Shown here piece by piece: positions 24,996-36,753 of a DNA stretch of 52,845 nucleotides (position 1 is the first letter of the stretch; every line of letters starts with the position of its first letter). Source of the DNA: Chitinivibrionales bacterium. Its GTDB lineage: Bacteria; Fibrobacterota; Chitinivibrionia; Chitinivibrionales; WJKA01. Where the stretch lies: positions 1 through 52,845 of the forward strand of contig WJLZ01000202.1 of assembly GCA_014728215.1 (NCBI GenBank), in the 5' to 3' direction. The translations under genes were made by a program, and so were the position numbers. The notes below the pieces were generated by a model. It saw only the letters and a list, made by a program, of their open reading frames with translations, did not search any database and was not told where the DNA came from.

Positions 24996-26627
24996 TTGAA
25001 TTCACAAAGCAGTCCTTCGGGCCTTATTTCGATCGTTATCGTTAATTATAAGGTGCCAACGTATCTCTACCAGGCACTTTGTTCGATAAAGCATGCAGAC
25101 CGTTACGATCAAACGGAGATTATTGTTGTCGATAATGCGTCCAACGACAATTCCGAAAAACTGATTACCAAAGATTTTCCCGAGGTAAAATGGATAGCGC
25201 TGAAAAGCAATGTGGGATTCGGTCGTGCATGCAATGTAGGAGCCAGGAATGCAAAGGGAGACTACCTTCTGTTTCTCAATCCCGATACGGTCATCTCGAA
25301 AAACACTCTTGCTGCGTGTGCAGATTTTCTCGACAGTAACACAAAAGCCGGGCTGGTGGGTCCCAAGACACTCAACCCCGACGGTTCGCTTCAAATAAGC
25401 TGCCGGCGGAGTTTTCCTACTCCTATAGTTGCACTCTACCGGTTTTTGGGCCTGAGCAGGCTTTTCCCGAAGAGTAAGACCTTCGGTCGATATAACCTTA
25501 CCTACATGGACCCGGATGAACCTGCGGAAGTCGATGCTGTTTCAGGTTCGTTCATGTTTATGCGCACAAAGTTATATGAAGAGATCGGCGGTTTTGACGA
25601 GCGGTTTTTTATGTACGGTGAAGATCTCGATTTGTGCGCGCAGGTGCGGAAATGGGGCTATACTGTCTGGTATTATCCGGTTACCCAGATAATTCATTTT
25701 AAAGGGAAGAGTTCATCAATACAGTCGTTCAGGGCGCGGTGGGCCTTTTACCAGGCGATGATTCTCTTCTCCAGAAAATATCGTCATACCCATGCGGCAT
25801 TTTTCCCCCAGTGGCTGCTCTTTCTCGGCACCGCGCTTTTGGGAGCAATTAACATAGGGGCAAATCTTTTCAAGACATTCACCGCCTGTTTTATCGATCT
25901 CCTGATTATCAACGCCACCCTCTGGGGAGGGCTGATCATCCGTTATAAAATGACCGATATGGTCAATCCCTACATGGCGGGTAATATTCTTGTTATCCTG
26001 ATAATGCATCTGCTTATCTCCCTTAGTTATATCTGGGTGATGGCGTCTCGGGGGGTGTATACCAAGGAGCGATACTCGACATCCAACACCTTTCTTTCGG
26101 GCCTGATTGCGTCGGTGCTGTTTATCGCCTGCGCATACTTTATCAAATCGATGGCATACTCACGGCTGGTTATTGCTATTGCTTCCATAGTCATATCGGT
26201 GCTTTTGGTCGCCTGGCGTGAACTTCTTCCAGGAATCGGCTCACAATTGAAACGGGTGATCGCATCGACCGGAAAAGTCATTGTTCTGGGTGACGGCCCT
26301 GTTGCTTCGAGTCTTATCGACAGTGTCGAAAAAGACAAATCCGCCACACTTCACGGTGTTATCTGGCCCTTTACAGATGCCCAGCCGGGGCAATTTAAGG
26401 GATATCCGGTTGTGGGCGGTCTCGATTCGATTGCATCAATTTTAGCCAGGGAAAAAATCGACCTTCTTCTGATCGCAACCACCGTACCCTGGTATTCTCA
26501 TATCATCGAAGCCCTTTCGTCGACCCAGGTCAAGAGCCTGACTATACGGTGGGTACCTCATGAAATACTTGATCAGAAAAAAGAAGAGCTTCCCGAAACA
26601 ATCCCCCTTCACGACTTCAAGGTATAG
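24996..26627 (+). CDS. GT2 glycosyltransferase fused to membrane and CoA_binding_3-like half of a polyprenyl-phosphate sugar transferase
   Basis: The start is a TTG immediately after the preceding TAG, with AGGA 9 nt upstream. Residues 1-250 are a rhamnosyltransferase-like GT2: IVNYKVPTYLYQALCSI, VVDNASNDNSEKL, LFLNPDTVI, VSGSFMFMRTKLYEEIGGFDERFFMYGEDLDLCAQV. From about 260 to 405 follow several membrane helices. Residues about 415-543 form a Rossmann-like domain (VIVLGDGPVASSLIDSVEK, GYPVVGGLDSIASILAREKIDLLLIATTV) like the N-terminal half of WbaP/PssY-type undecaprenyl-phosphate sugar transferases. The catalytic sugar-transferase domain that normally follows is missing; the protein ends at IPLHDFKV, about where the connecting segment would begin. 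The combination looks like a fusion and is unusual. It is probably a membrane-bound glycan assembly enzyme. Confidence 0.82.
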   Translation: MNSQSSPSGLISIVIVNYKVPTYLYQALCSIKHADRYDQTEIIVVDNASNDNSEKLITKDFPEVKWIALKSNVGFGRACNVGARNAKGDYLLFLNPDTVISKNTLAACADFLDSNTKAGLVGPKTLNPDGSLQISCRRSFPTPIVALYRFLGLSRLFPKSKTFGRYNLTYMDPDEPAEVDAVSGSFMFMRTKLYEEIGGFDERFFMYGEDLDLCAQVRKWGYTVWYYPVTQIIHFKGKSSSIQSFRARWAFYQAMILFSRKYRHTHAAFFPQWLLFLGTALLGAINIGANLFKTFTACFIDLLIINATLWGGLIIRYKMTDMVNPYMAGNILVILIMHLLISLSYIWVMASRGVYTKERYSTSNTFLSGLIASVLFIACAYFIKSMAYSRLVIAIASIVISVLLVAWRELLPGIGSQLKRVIASTGKVIVLGDGPVASSLIDSVEKDKSATLHGVIWPFTDAQPGQFKGYPVVGGLDSIASILAREKIDLLLIATTVPWYSHIIEALSSTQVKSLTIRWVPHEILDQKKEELPETIPLHDFKV

Positions 26628-26715
26628 GTGCAGACCTGTAATCGCCTGGATTCTAAAGATTTCAAGTGCACAATCCGATATTTTAATGTAAGGTTGATAA
26701 TGATCGTTAGAGAAA

Positions 26716-27531
26716 GTGATTTGTATGCAGGCAACAGGAACGCAGATAACAGATACAACAGGGATCCCTCCGGCGCCAACCGGTGAGTCGAGGATATGTC
26801 ATGATGCACCCGATCATATCGTTCCCGGAAAAAACAGGAACATAATTTTTACCTTCATTTTCGGCAATTACGATACTTTGAAAGATCCGCAGGTGGTGAC
26901 TCCCGGATGGGATTACTACTGCTTAAGTGACACGGGAATTTGCACCGATATCTGGAAACCGGTCAATATTGCAAAGAGGCTTGGTCATATTTCCTGCCCG
27001 AAACGCAAAGCATCACTCCTGAAAATCGAGCATCACAAGTACATTCCTCCCCAGTACGATATCTGCATTACCCTCGATGGGTCTATGCTTTTGAATGCCG
27101 ACCTGAATGAGTTTATCGATAAAAACCGGAAGGATGGCTTCGACCTGATGATCGCCCGTCACCCGGACAGAACGTGCATTTATGATGAAGCGGCGGTGGT
27201 ACTGCAGGCGCAGCTCGATTCGAAACAGAACGTGGTTTCCCACATGCAGCGCTATGCACTGGAGGGTTTTCCCCGTCACCAGGGGCTGTATGGCACCCGG
27301 ATGATGGTGAAGAACAATAAAAGCGAAAAGCTGAAAAGGGTCTGTGATATCTGGGCCCGGGAATATCGACGGGGTTCCCGGCGAGATCAGCTCAGTATGA
27401 ATTACGCAATCTGGAAAGCATCCAGGGAAGGGATAAAACTGAAAATCAAGGAATTCGATTTCAGGGACCTGTATTTTAAAAGCGGAAATTTCATAATAAC
27501 CCGTCACCGGAAAATTATGCGATGGCGATAG
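26716..27531 (+). CDS. DUF616 (TOD1/MUCI70-like) putative glycosyltransferase
   Basis: The protein is 271 residues from a GTG at 26716; an in-frame ATG at 26725 is equally possible because no strong Shine-Dalgarno is present. The DUF616 pattern is clear: FTFIFGNYDTLKDPQVVTPGWDYYCLSD near 47, KRKASLLKIEHHKYIPPQYDICITLDGSMLL near 97-127, RHPDRTCIYDEA near 148 and RRGSRRDQLSMNYAIWK near 222. The DGSMLL position parallels the DxD-like metal site of GT-A enzymes. Family members are thought to be glycosyltransferases; plant relatives act on cell-wall or cell-death pathways. The last 10 nt overlap the sulfotransferase gene, implying coupling. The substrate is unknown. Confidence 0.72.
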   Translation: MICMQATGTQITDTTGIPPAPTGESRICHDAPDHIVPGKNRNIIFTFIFGNYDTLKDPQVVTPGWDYYCLSDTGICTDIWKPVNIAKRLGHISCPKRKASLLKIEHHKYIPPQYDICITLDGSMLLNADLNEFIDKNRKDGFDLMIARHPDRTCIYDEAAVVLQAQLDSKQNVVSHMQRYALEGFPRHQGLYGTRMMVKNNKSEKLKRVCDIWAREYRRGSRRDQLSMNYAIWKASREGIKLKIKEFDFRDLYFKSGNFIITRHRKIMRWR

Positions 27532-28160
27532 TCTCTTTCTCCCAGAAATATATCTTTATTAAAACCCGTAAGACCGCAGGAACCAGTGTCCAGAAAACCC
27601 TTCGGCCCTTCTGTAAGGATGGTGATATTGTGACCATGCAATGGACCGATATCATGACCGGCACGCGGTGCCGGGTCGAAGAGTTCGCCTCTATTGAAGG
27701 CATCGAGCAGCAGTTTTCAGTAGACCGCAATGAGTATTTTACCTTCGGGTTTACCCGGAACCCCTATTCGCTGGCCCTTTCCCGCTATTTTTATCAGATT
27801 AAGATGAACCGGATTCCCGGACCACCATCGCCGGCATATTTCAACCGTTGGCTTGCCGATGTCTATTTCCGCGGAGAGCCGGGCTTTCCAAAGGGGAGAT
27901 ATGTCAAAGACAGAAGCCGTCATCTTCTTTTTGATGCAAACGTTAAGCCCACGGTGGATTTTATCGGAAAATTCGAAAATCTTCAGGACGATTTTACGAC
28001 AATTACCCGGCGCCTTGCACTTCCCGATACGGAACTATCCCATGTAAATAAATCAAACCATAATAATATTCACTATCGTGACTGGTTCGACAGCCGCAGC
28101 ATCTATTTGGTGCAGAAGCATTTCGATTTCGAACTGGAGTATTTTAATTATGCTTTTTAG
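27522..28160 (+). CDS. Sulfotransferase-family protein
   Basis: The 212-residue protein starts with the PAPS 5'-phosphosulfate loop FIKTRKTAGTSVQ near residues 12-24 (P-loop-like), and has the 3'-phosphate motif FTFGFTRNPYSLALSRYFYQ near 71-90 with the Arg and Ser. The later part (VDFIGKFENLQDDFTTI) resembles the acceptor-binding region of Sulfotransfer_2 (carbohydrate) enzymes. It should transfer sulfate from PAPS to a glycan or lipid hydroxyl. It overlaps the DUF616 gene and belongs to the glycan cluster, so I infer sulfation of a surface polysaccharide. There is no TM helix or signal peptide. Confidence 0.78.
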   Translation: MAIVSFSQKYIFIKTRKTAGTSVQKTLRPFCKDGDIVTMQWTDIMTGTRCRVEEFASIEGIEQQFSVDRNEYFTFGFTRNPYSLALSRYFYQIKMNRIPGPPSPAYFNRWLADVYFRGEPGFPKGRYVKDRSRHLLFDANVKPTVDFIGKFENLQDDFTTITRRLALPDTELSHVNKSNHNNIHYRDWFDSRSIYLVQKHFDFELEYFNYAF

Positions 28161-28176
28161 ATTGAAATGGAAGATT

Positions 28177-28228
28177 GGAGTGGTGGAATGTTGGAGTATT
28201 GGAATCAACAACCCTTCGATTCCACTCC
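28177..28228. repeat. Hairpin GGAGTGGTGGAAT / ATTCCACTCC
   Basis: An imperfect 10-bp inverted repeat, with a two-base bulge, spans the gap after the sulfotransferase stop and contains TGGAATGTTGGAGTATTGGAAT-type text. It could end the sulfotransferase transcript, but only TTGTTT follows and no T-run. Confidence 0.4.
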
Positions 28229-28287
28229 TTGTTTCGTTCCAGCAACCCATTTTGGGCCTTCAGTAATTTCAGCCGGGATTGAGAAGT

Positions 28288-28860
28288 ATGACCTGGAAAC
28301 GCGGACACAATGTTAATGTTTTAGAGGAAGAGCACCATCGTATTTACGGAAGCAAGTGGGCGCTTGGGCTCGATCAGTATGAGTATCTGGTCTCCCACGG
28401 TCTGCAGCCCGGGCACCGGCTGCTCGATTTCGGCTGCGGTGCCGGACGGGCTGGAATTCATCTGATCGATTATCTTGATCCCGGCAACTATACGGGAGTT
28501 GACGGCCATGAGTCGGGTATCAACGCCTTTCAAGATTACGAAATACCCCTCAACAGGCTCGGACCAAAAGACCCCGACATCCGACTGCTCGATCTCGAAA
28601 AGGAACCCTTCGGCGAAGAGGAGGTGTTCGATTATGTTATTGCATTCAGTGTGTTCAATCACATGCGAAATCATGCCCCGGCAGCACACAATGTAAGCCG
28701 TGCGTTAAAAAATGGTGGCCTCCTGGTCGCCACCTTTGGTATTCCTCACAATTTCGGAGAGTTCGGACTTACGCTCATTAAATCAGAACGCACACAAAGC
28801 AGGCTGGTGCCCACCAAGACAATCGACTGGTTTATTCTACGGAAGGAATCGGGTGAATAA
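28288..28860 (+). CDS. SAM-dependent methyltransferase (class I)
   Basis: From the ATG at 28288 (MTWKRGHNVN) the protein is 190 residues; the frame could open at a TTG at 28279. Motif I is LLDFGCGAGRAGIHLIDYL near residues 44-62, then VDGHESGINAF, LLDLEKEPF and the motif IV region FDYVIAFSVFNHM near 114-126, and ALKNGGLLVATFG. These are class-I Rossmann-fold methyltransferase features. The acceptor is unknown. It is the last gene of the glycan cluster on the plus strand, so methylation of a sugar is a fair inference. Confidence 0.78.
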   Translation: MTWKRGHNVNVLEEEHHRIYGSKWALGLDQYEYLVSHGLQPGHRLLDFGCGAGRAGIHLIDYLDPGNYTGVDGHESGINAFQDYEIPLNRLGPKDPDIRLLDLEKEPFGEEEVFDYVIAFSVFNHMRNHAPAAHNVSRALKNGGLLVATFGIPHNFGEFGLTLIKSERTQSRLVPTKTIDWFILRKESGE

Positions 28861-28930
28861 CTCAGATGCAGTATATTGGGAGAAATGGTCTACACGCAAG
28901 AGAATGGCGCTCTCTTCACTTAAAAGGCCA

Positions 28931-29875
28931 TTAATCCATATCTTCTCCCCAGTTGTTTTCTTTGAAAAGATCTAAAAACCGCTTTTCGTACAATTCGAAA
29001 AGGTTCCACCGCACGAGTTCATCTTTGAGCACCTTGGCTTTGCTCCGGTCTTGTTCGACATTGTCGAACAGACGCTCGATTTTATCCATGATATACTGGG
29101 GAACTTCCTCTTCCTTGAGGTTCAGCGATGACATTTCTTCATCGTGTTCGTGGACATTGGGGAAAAATTCTTTTATCCGGTCTTCGATGGTTTCCAGTTG
29201 CTGATCCATTTCCGAGGCAGCGCTTTTTATCTCATCAAGGCTCAGGGAAACATCAAAAATCCCTTCGAATATTTTCAGTATTTCGAGTGATGCCTTTGGA
29301 TAGGTAAGATTAGTTGCATAGGATGGTATTGTTCCTAAAAGGCATGCCGCCTCGATACCCCGTGATGCTGCAACGCCCAAAAGCAGACCGTTGAGTCCGG
29401 CAATGTAACCGTCGGGCATGGGCGTGACCCCGAAATCTTCGGTAAAATCCAAAAACGATTCCTGATTACAGGCAACCATGACTTCCGAGCCCTGTTGATG
29501 ACTCATGGGCTGAGCAAAGGCCGCCGAGGTAAATATCCGTTTCACCTGAAACTGGTGAGCGATATCCAGAATCGTCTTAATGATCGTAATACCTTCCTTG
29601 CCTCCAACCTGCCCGTTGCTGAGAAAGATGATCAGATTCGGATTGTGGGAGTAGTAAAAAACACTTGATGGAATCTCGGGAAACTGGGCAATACCGTCTT
29701 TAACGACAATCGAGTCGGGAATGACAAAGGGGCTCATATCGATTTCGGCAAAGGGCTTTGCATCGATCTTCCGGCGAAAATAATCCATGGTGATCAGGCC
29801 CACATTGCCCATGCCCTGCCATGCGGCGAGCATAATCGGTGGCGTATCAAACTGAATACTTTCAATCATTTTCAT
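28931..29875 (-). CDS. PAC2 family (proteasome-assembly-chaperone-like) protein
   Basis: The 314-residue protein has the PAC2 domain from residue 1 to about 230: IMLAAWQGMGNVGLITMDYF, AEIDMSPFVIPDSIVVKDGIAQFPEIPSSVFYY, NLIIFLSNGQVGGKEG, IFTSAAFAQPMSHQQGSEVMVACN and LNGLLLGVAASRGIEAACLLGTIP. The remaining 80 residues are acidic and helical. The eukaryotic relative helps build the proteasome; bacterial and archaeal members have no fixed role. AGAGGA precedes the ATG. No proteasome genes are nearby. Confidence 0.88.
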   Translation of the reverse strand: MKMIESIQFDTPPIMLAAWQGMGNVGLITMDYFRRKIDAKPFAEIDMSPFVIPDSIVVKDGIAQFPEIPSSVFYYSHNPNLIIFLSNGQVGGKEGITIIKTILDIAHQFQVKRIFTSAAFAQPMSHQQGSEVMVACNQESFLDFTEDFGVTPMPDGYIAGLNGLLLGVAASRGIEAACLLGTIPSYATNLTYPKASLEILKIFEGIFDVSLSLDEIKSAASEMDQQLETIEDRIKEFFPNVHEHDEEMSSLNLKEEEVPQYIMDKIERLFDNVEQDRSKAKVLKDELVRWNLFELYEKRFLDLFKENNWGEDMD

Positions 29876-30001
29876 AGGTAAAAATCCTCTAAAGCTTATA
29901 CGAAGTCTTCAATTTAATATTTTAACATCAAAAAAATATATTGTAAATAGGGACGGGCAAAAAATGGTGAGGAGGTGATGATGGGGGGGCGCTGGATTAT
30001 C

Positions 30002-32960
<2,959 letters not shown>

Positions 32961-33046
32961 ACACTCCTCACGTAATAACTTCTTTAATACACTCGAATAC
33001 TAAAAAAATATGTTTCTCATACCCACAAAAAGATTATTTTTCTCAG

Positions 33047-33877
33047 GTGCCGACAACAATTCGAATAATTAACGACCCACCAAATGCCGCATCCTTTAAT
33101 ATGGCGGCGGACCTGTTTCTGTTGGAACAATGCCGTGTATCGAATATAATTTACCTTCGGGTCTATCGTTGGTCTCCACCGGCAATCAGCCTTGGTTACC
33201 GTGAAAATCCGGAGAAAACACTCGATTTTGAGGCCATGGAACGGGATGGTATCGACTGGATTCGGCGGTCGACCGGTGGACGGGCGGTGTTGCATGATGA
33301 GGACATCACCTACAGCATCATCTTTCCAAAAGGAATCACCGGGATGGGCGGGTCTATTCCTCAAACCTATAACCTGATTTCACAATGTCTACAGGACGGC
33401 TTCCGCCGCTGTGGCATTAGGAGTTCTTCGCATGATTCGGCTCCCGATATCGTTCGGGAGAGGACTGCGGTGAGGCTCCCCTGTTTTCTGGCGCCCAACC
33501 GGGATGAAATTATGGTGGGTAACAAAAAAATGGTTGGTTCCGCCCAGAAACGGACCGCCCATGCCGTGCTCCAGCATGGTTCGATCCCCTATACCGATGC
33601 ATACCGGAATCTCCCGGACTATCTTCTGCTGCCGGCGGAACAGCGGAACACCCAGAAAAGAATCCTTGCCCGAAAATGTGCCTGTGTCCGGGAAATTGCC
33701 CCATCCTGCACACAAGAAACTGTTGTCGATAATCTGATTCAGGGTTTTGTGCAGACGCTGCCGTTTAATCCCCAGACAGAAAATTGGAACCGGAAGGAAA
33801 AAGAAATCATTTCGGCAATGGCCCGTAGTGATGCCTTTGCGGAAAAATGGAAATCATTACATAAGGCGCATATATAG
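33047..33877 (+). CDS. Lipoate/octanoate protein ligase family, LipM-like
   Basis: I choose a GTG start at 33047 (VPTTIRIINDPPNAASFNMAADLFLLEQ, 276 aa), because family members begin just before the IIND segment. The longer frame from 32921 overlaps the divergent ROK gene. LRVYRWSPPAISLGYRENPEK, RRSTGGRAVLHDEDITYSIIFP near 92-113 and NKKMVGSAQKRTAHAVLQHGSIPY near 160-183 are BPL/LplA-LipB family motifs. The C-F pair in RLPCFLAPNRDEIMVG lies at the position of the LipM catalytic Cys. I therefore favour octanoyl transfer to a lipoyl-carrier protein; a lipoate ligase is the alternative. No Shine-Dalgarno is obvious. Confidence 0.8.
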   Translation: MPTTIRIINDPPNAASFNMAADLFLLEQCRVSNIIYLRVYRWSPPAISLGYRENPEKTLDFEAMERDGIDWIRRSTGGRAVLHDEDITYSIIFPKGITGMGGSIPQTYNLISQCLQDGFRRCGIRSSSHDSAPDIVRERTAVRLPCFLAPNRDEIMVGNKKMVGSAQKRTAHAVLQHGSIPYTDAYRNLPDYLLLPAEQRNTQKRILARKCACVREIAPSCTQETVVDNLIQGFVQTLPFNPQTENWNRKEKEIISAMARSDAFAEKWKSLHKAHI

Positions 33878-33896
33878 CCGCCGGCCGGCGTGCTAC

Positions 33897-33924
33897 TTGA
33901 AGTATATGTGAACTTTGTTATAGT
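33897..33924 (+). promoter_or_regulatory. Predicted sigma-70-like promoter for the ABC transporter operon
   Basis: TTGAAG at 33897-33902 and TATAGT at 33919-33924 are separated by 16 bp. The first gene starts at 33971 with AAAGGAG 6 nt before its ATG, giving a short leader of roughly 40 nt. No operator repeat is visible. Confidence 0.45.
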
Positions 33925-33970
33925 TTAGTAGCAATTACTATTGCCCTGTTGATAACGAAAGGAGCACTTA

Positions 33971-35773
33971 ATGCGCTTTAAAGGATTCGTCATAATAACT
34001 GCAGCAGCACTGATATCCCTTGTGGGGTGCGGTTCCATAAAAGATAGGAAAGCATCCAAAGTCGAGGGTATCGATTATATGGCGCTGCAGAAAAAAGCCG
34101 AAACGTTTGTTCCCGAGATCGGAACGTACGGTGGAGAGTTGATAATGTCAACAATTTCGGATCCTAAATCTTTCAACCCCATTACCGCTACGGAAACATC
34201 GACCAGTGAATTTACCCAGTATATTTATGAAGGGCTTACCCGCATTGACGGGGTGACGAGGATGCCCGAGCCCAATCTTGCCGAGAGCTGGGAGGTTTCG
34301 GAGGACGGACTCACCTGGATTTTTCATATTCGAAAAGGAGTCCTCTGGTCCGACAGCGTGCCGTTCAGCGCCTATGATGTCGAATTCTCCTTTAATGATC
34401 TGATTTACAACGAAGATATCAACCCGAACTCGGCTCGGGATATACTACTGATTGAAGGTAAGAAAATTGAAGTAACCCCGCTGGACAGCCACCGGGTAAA
34501 ATTCGTACTCCCCACTCCCTTCGCTCCTTTTCTCCGCACTGTCAATGGCGGTGTGGCGCCGATCCTTCCAAAGCACCGGTATGAAAAGTTTGTAAAATCG
34601 GGGACCTTTTCCAATGCCCTTGGTATCCAGACGCCGCCCGATTCGATGGTGGGAACCGGGAAGTTTTTGCTCGATTCGTATGTTTCTTCACAAAAAGTGA
34701 CCTTCCGCAGAAATCCTCTCTACTGGGAAAAAGATTCGGCCGGCAACCGGCTGCCCTATCTTGATCGCCTTGTCTATATGATTGTCAGCGATCAAAATAC
34801 GGAGTTGCTCCGGTTCAAGCGGGGAGAAATCGATGTGCTTGCAGCAAAAGGGGAAGATTATCCGGGGCTGAAAAAAGAAGAGGCTAAAAGCAACTATACG
34901 GTGTTCCGTCTCGGACCGGCAACGGGAAGCAGCTTTCTCTTTTTTAATCAGAACACCCTTACCGATTCCGAAACCGGCAAGCCCTATGTGGACCCGGTCA
35001 AGCAATCATGGTTCCGCAACCCTCGATTTCGAAAAGCTGTGGCCCATGCCCTTGATAAAGAAAGCATGATCCGTATTGTCATGAACGGCCTGGGGTATCC
35101 TCAGTGGGGTCCGATGACTCCTTCTGAAGGGTATTTTTATAACCCCGATGTTCCCCGGCAGGAATATGACCTTGAGAAGGCAAAGAAAATACTTGCCGAT
35201 GAAGGATTCAAGGATTCGGACGGTGATGGTATTCTCGAGGATGCTGATGGAAACACGGTCGAATTTTCCTTTATTACCAACAGTGGGAATAATGTGCGGG
35301 TAAAGATTGCCGAAATAATCCGGAAAGACCTGGAAACGCTTGGATTTAAAGTTCATTTCCAACAGATGGAGTTCAACAGTCTGGTACAGAGAATCGATAA
35401 CCGTCCGTTTAACTGGGATGCTATTCTTTTAGGACTTACCGGCGGTCCCGAGCCCCATTTCGGTAAAAATGTCTGGCATTCATCCGGGACACTCCACATG
35501 TGGTTTCCCCGCCAGAAAGAGCCATCGACTGAATGGGAAGCAACAATCGACACCCTCTTTGTATCGGGAGTCAAGGAGCTTGACAAGGCTCAGCGAAAAG
35601 CGATCTATGATGAATGGCAGCGTGTTGCGGCCGAAAAGCTACCGCTTATTTATACGGTGTTGAACGAAAGAACCGTCTGTATTTCCAATAAATTCAAGAA
35701 TATTAATCCGTCACCCAACGGCGGCGTACTCCATAATATAGAAAAAATCTATATCGATACCGAAAAACAGTAA
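33971..35773 (+). CDS. ABC transporter substrate-binding lipoprotein, peptide/nickel (DppA/OppA) family
   Basis: The 600-residue protein has a lipoprotein signal peptide ending LISLVGC (Cys near residue 20), so it is membrane-anchored outside the cell. The solute-binding protein family 5 pattern runs from YGGELIMSTISDPKSFNPITATETST through YIYEGLTRIDGVTRMPEPNLAESWEVSEDGLTWIFHIRKGVLWSDSVPFSAYDVEFSFNDL and on to the RFRKAVAHALDKESMIRIVMNGLGYPQWGPM region. It binds oligopeptides or a similar ligand and delivers it to the two permeases that follow. The stop TAA overlaps the permease ATG by one base. The specific ligand is not readable from sequence. Confidence 0.9.
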   Translation: MRFKGFVIITAAALISLVGCGSIKDRKASKVEGIDYMALQKKAETFVPEIGTYGGELIMSTISDPKSFNPITATETSTSEFTQYIYEGLTRIDGVTRMPEPNLAESWEVSEDGLTWIFHIRKGVLWSDSVPFSAYDVEFSFNDLIYNEDINPNSARDILLIEGKKIEVTPLDSHRVKFVLPTPFAPFLRTVNGGVAPILPKHRYEKFVKSGTFSNALGIQTPPDSMVGTGKFLLDSYVSSQKVTFRRNPLYWEKDSAGNRLPYLDRLVYMIVSDQNTELLRFKRGEIDVLAAKGEDYPGLKKEEAKSNYTVFRLGPATGSSFLFFNQNTLTDSETGKPYVDPVKQSWFRNPRFRKAVAHALDKESMIRIVMNGLGYPQWGPMTPSEGYFYNPDVPRQEYDLEKAKKILADEGFKDSDGDGILEDADGNTVEFSFITNSGNNVRVKIAEIIRKDLETLGFKVHFQQMEFNSLVQRIDNRPFNWDAILLGLTGGPEPHFGKNVWHSSGTLHMWFPRQKEPSTEWEATIDTLFVSGVKELDKAQRKAIYDEWQRVAAEKLPLIYTVLNERTVCISNKFKNINPSPNGGVLHNIEKIYIDTEKQ

Positions 35774-36753
35774 TGCGTGATGAAATAATCCGGAGGATGC
35801 TGATATCCATACCTCAGCTCCTCATAATGTCTTTTATTGCCTTTCTTTTTATCGATCTCGCGCCGGGAGATATCCTGGCCAAGTACCGGTTTGATCCCCG
35901 TATTTCGTCGGAGACCGTTGAAAAGATCGAGGAAAAGTATCATTTTGATGATCCGGCGATTATCCAGTTCGGTTACTGGCTGATGCGTCTGGTTCGCCTG
36001 GATCTTGGCTATTCTTTTTCCAGGGAGGCCAATGTTTCTGCGGTCATTGCCGAGCGTTTTTTAAACACCCTCACGCTCTCGTTTTTTTCGATCCTCCTGA
36101 CCTGGCTCGTTGCGGTGCCGCTGGGGATCTATGCGGCGGTGCGTCAATATTCATGGGGTGACCGGATCATGTCGGTTATCTCTTATTTCGGCATGTCGCT
36201 TCCCAGCTTTTTTCTCGCCTTGCTTTTAATGTACACCGTGTATGTGGGACGTGACCTTCCGATCATATCCGCCCTGCCCATGGGGGGCATGATTTCATCG
36301 AATTACGAGCAGCTTTCCTGGCCCCTGAAAATCGTCGACCGGGCTGCGCATCTGATTCTTCCGGTGATCATCCTGACAATTCACGCCCTGGCAGGACTCC
36401 AGCGTATCAGCAGAGGGAATATGCTCGAAGAATTACGGAAGCAATATGTGATTACCGCCCGGGCAAAAGGGCTTCCCGAAAACAAAGTGATCTACAAGCA
36501 TGCCTTACGGAATGCCATAAACCCCCTTATCACGTTGTTTGGTTTTTCCTTTTCTTCCTTGTTGAGCGGCGCGGCACTGGTGGAGATCATTATCAACTGG
36601 CCGGGCATGGGAAGCCTCATGCTGGCCGCGGTGCGGGCCCAGGATACGTTTCTGGTTATGGGGAGCATGCTCATGGGCGGGGTGATGCTTATTCTCGGGA
36701 ACCTCCTGGCGGATATCCTTCTGGTTGTGGCCGATCCGAGGATGCGAAAATGA
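35773..36753 (+). CDS. ABC transporter permease, DppB/OppB type
   Basis: The 326-residue protein has six hydrophobic helices and the conserved EAA loop region ITARAKGLPENKVIYKHALRNAINPLITLFGFSF near residues 233-266. SFIAFLFIDLAPGDILAKYRFDPRIS at the N-terminus matches DppB relatives. It forms one half of the membrane channel. It starts one base into the stop of the binding-protein gene and overlaps the next permease by four bases (ATGA). Confidence 0.93.
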   Translation: MRDEIIRRMLISIPQLLIMSFIAFLFIDLAPGDILAKYRFDPRISSETVEKIEEKYHFDDPAIIQFGYWLMRLVRLDLGYSFSREANVSAVIAERFLNTLTLSFFSILLTWLVAVPLGIYAAVRQYSWGDRIMSVISYFGMSLPSFFLALLLMYTVYVGRDLPIISALPMGGMISSNYEQLSWPLKIVDRAAHLILPVIILTIHALAGLQRISRGNMLEELRKQYVITARAKGLPENKVIYKHALRNAINPLITLFGFSFSSLLSGAALVEIIINWPGMGSLMLAAVRAQDTFLVMGSMLMGGVMLILGNLLADILLVVADPRMRK

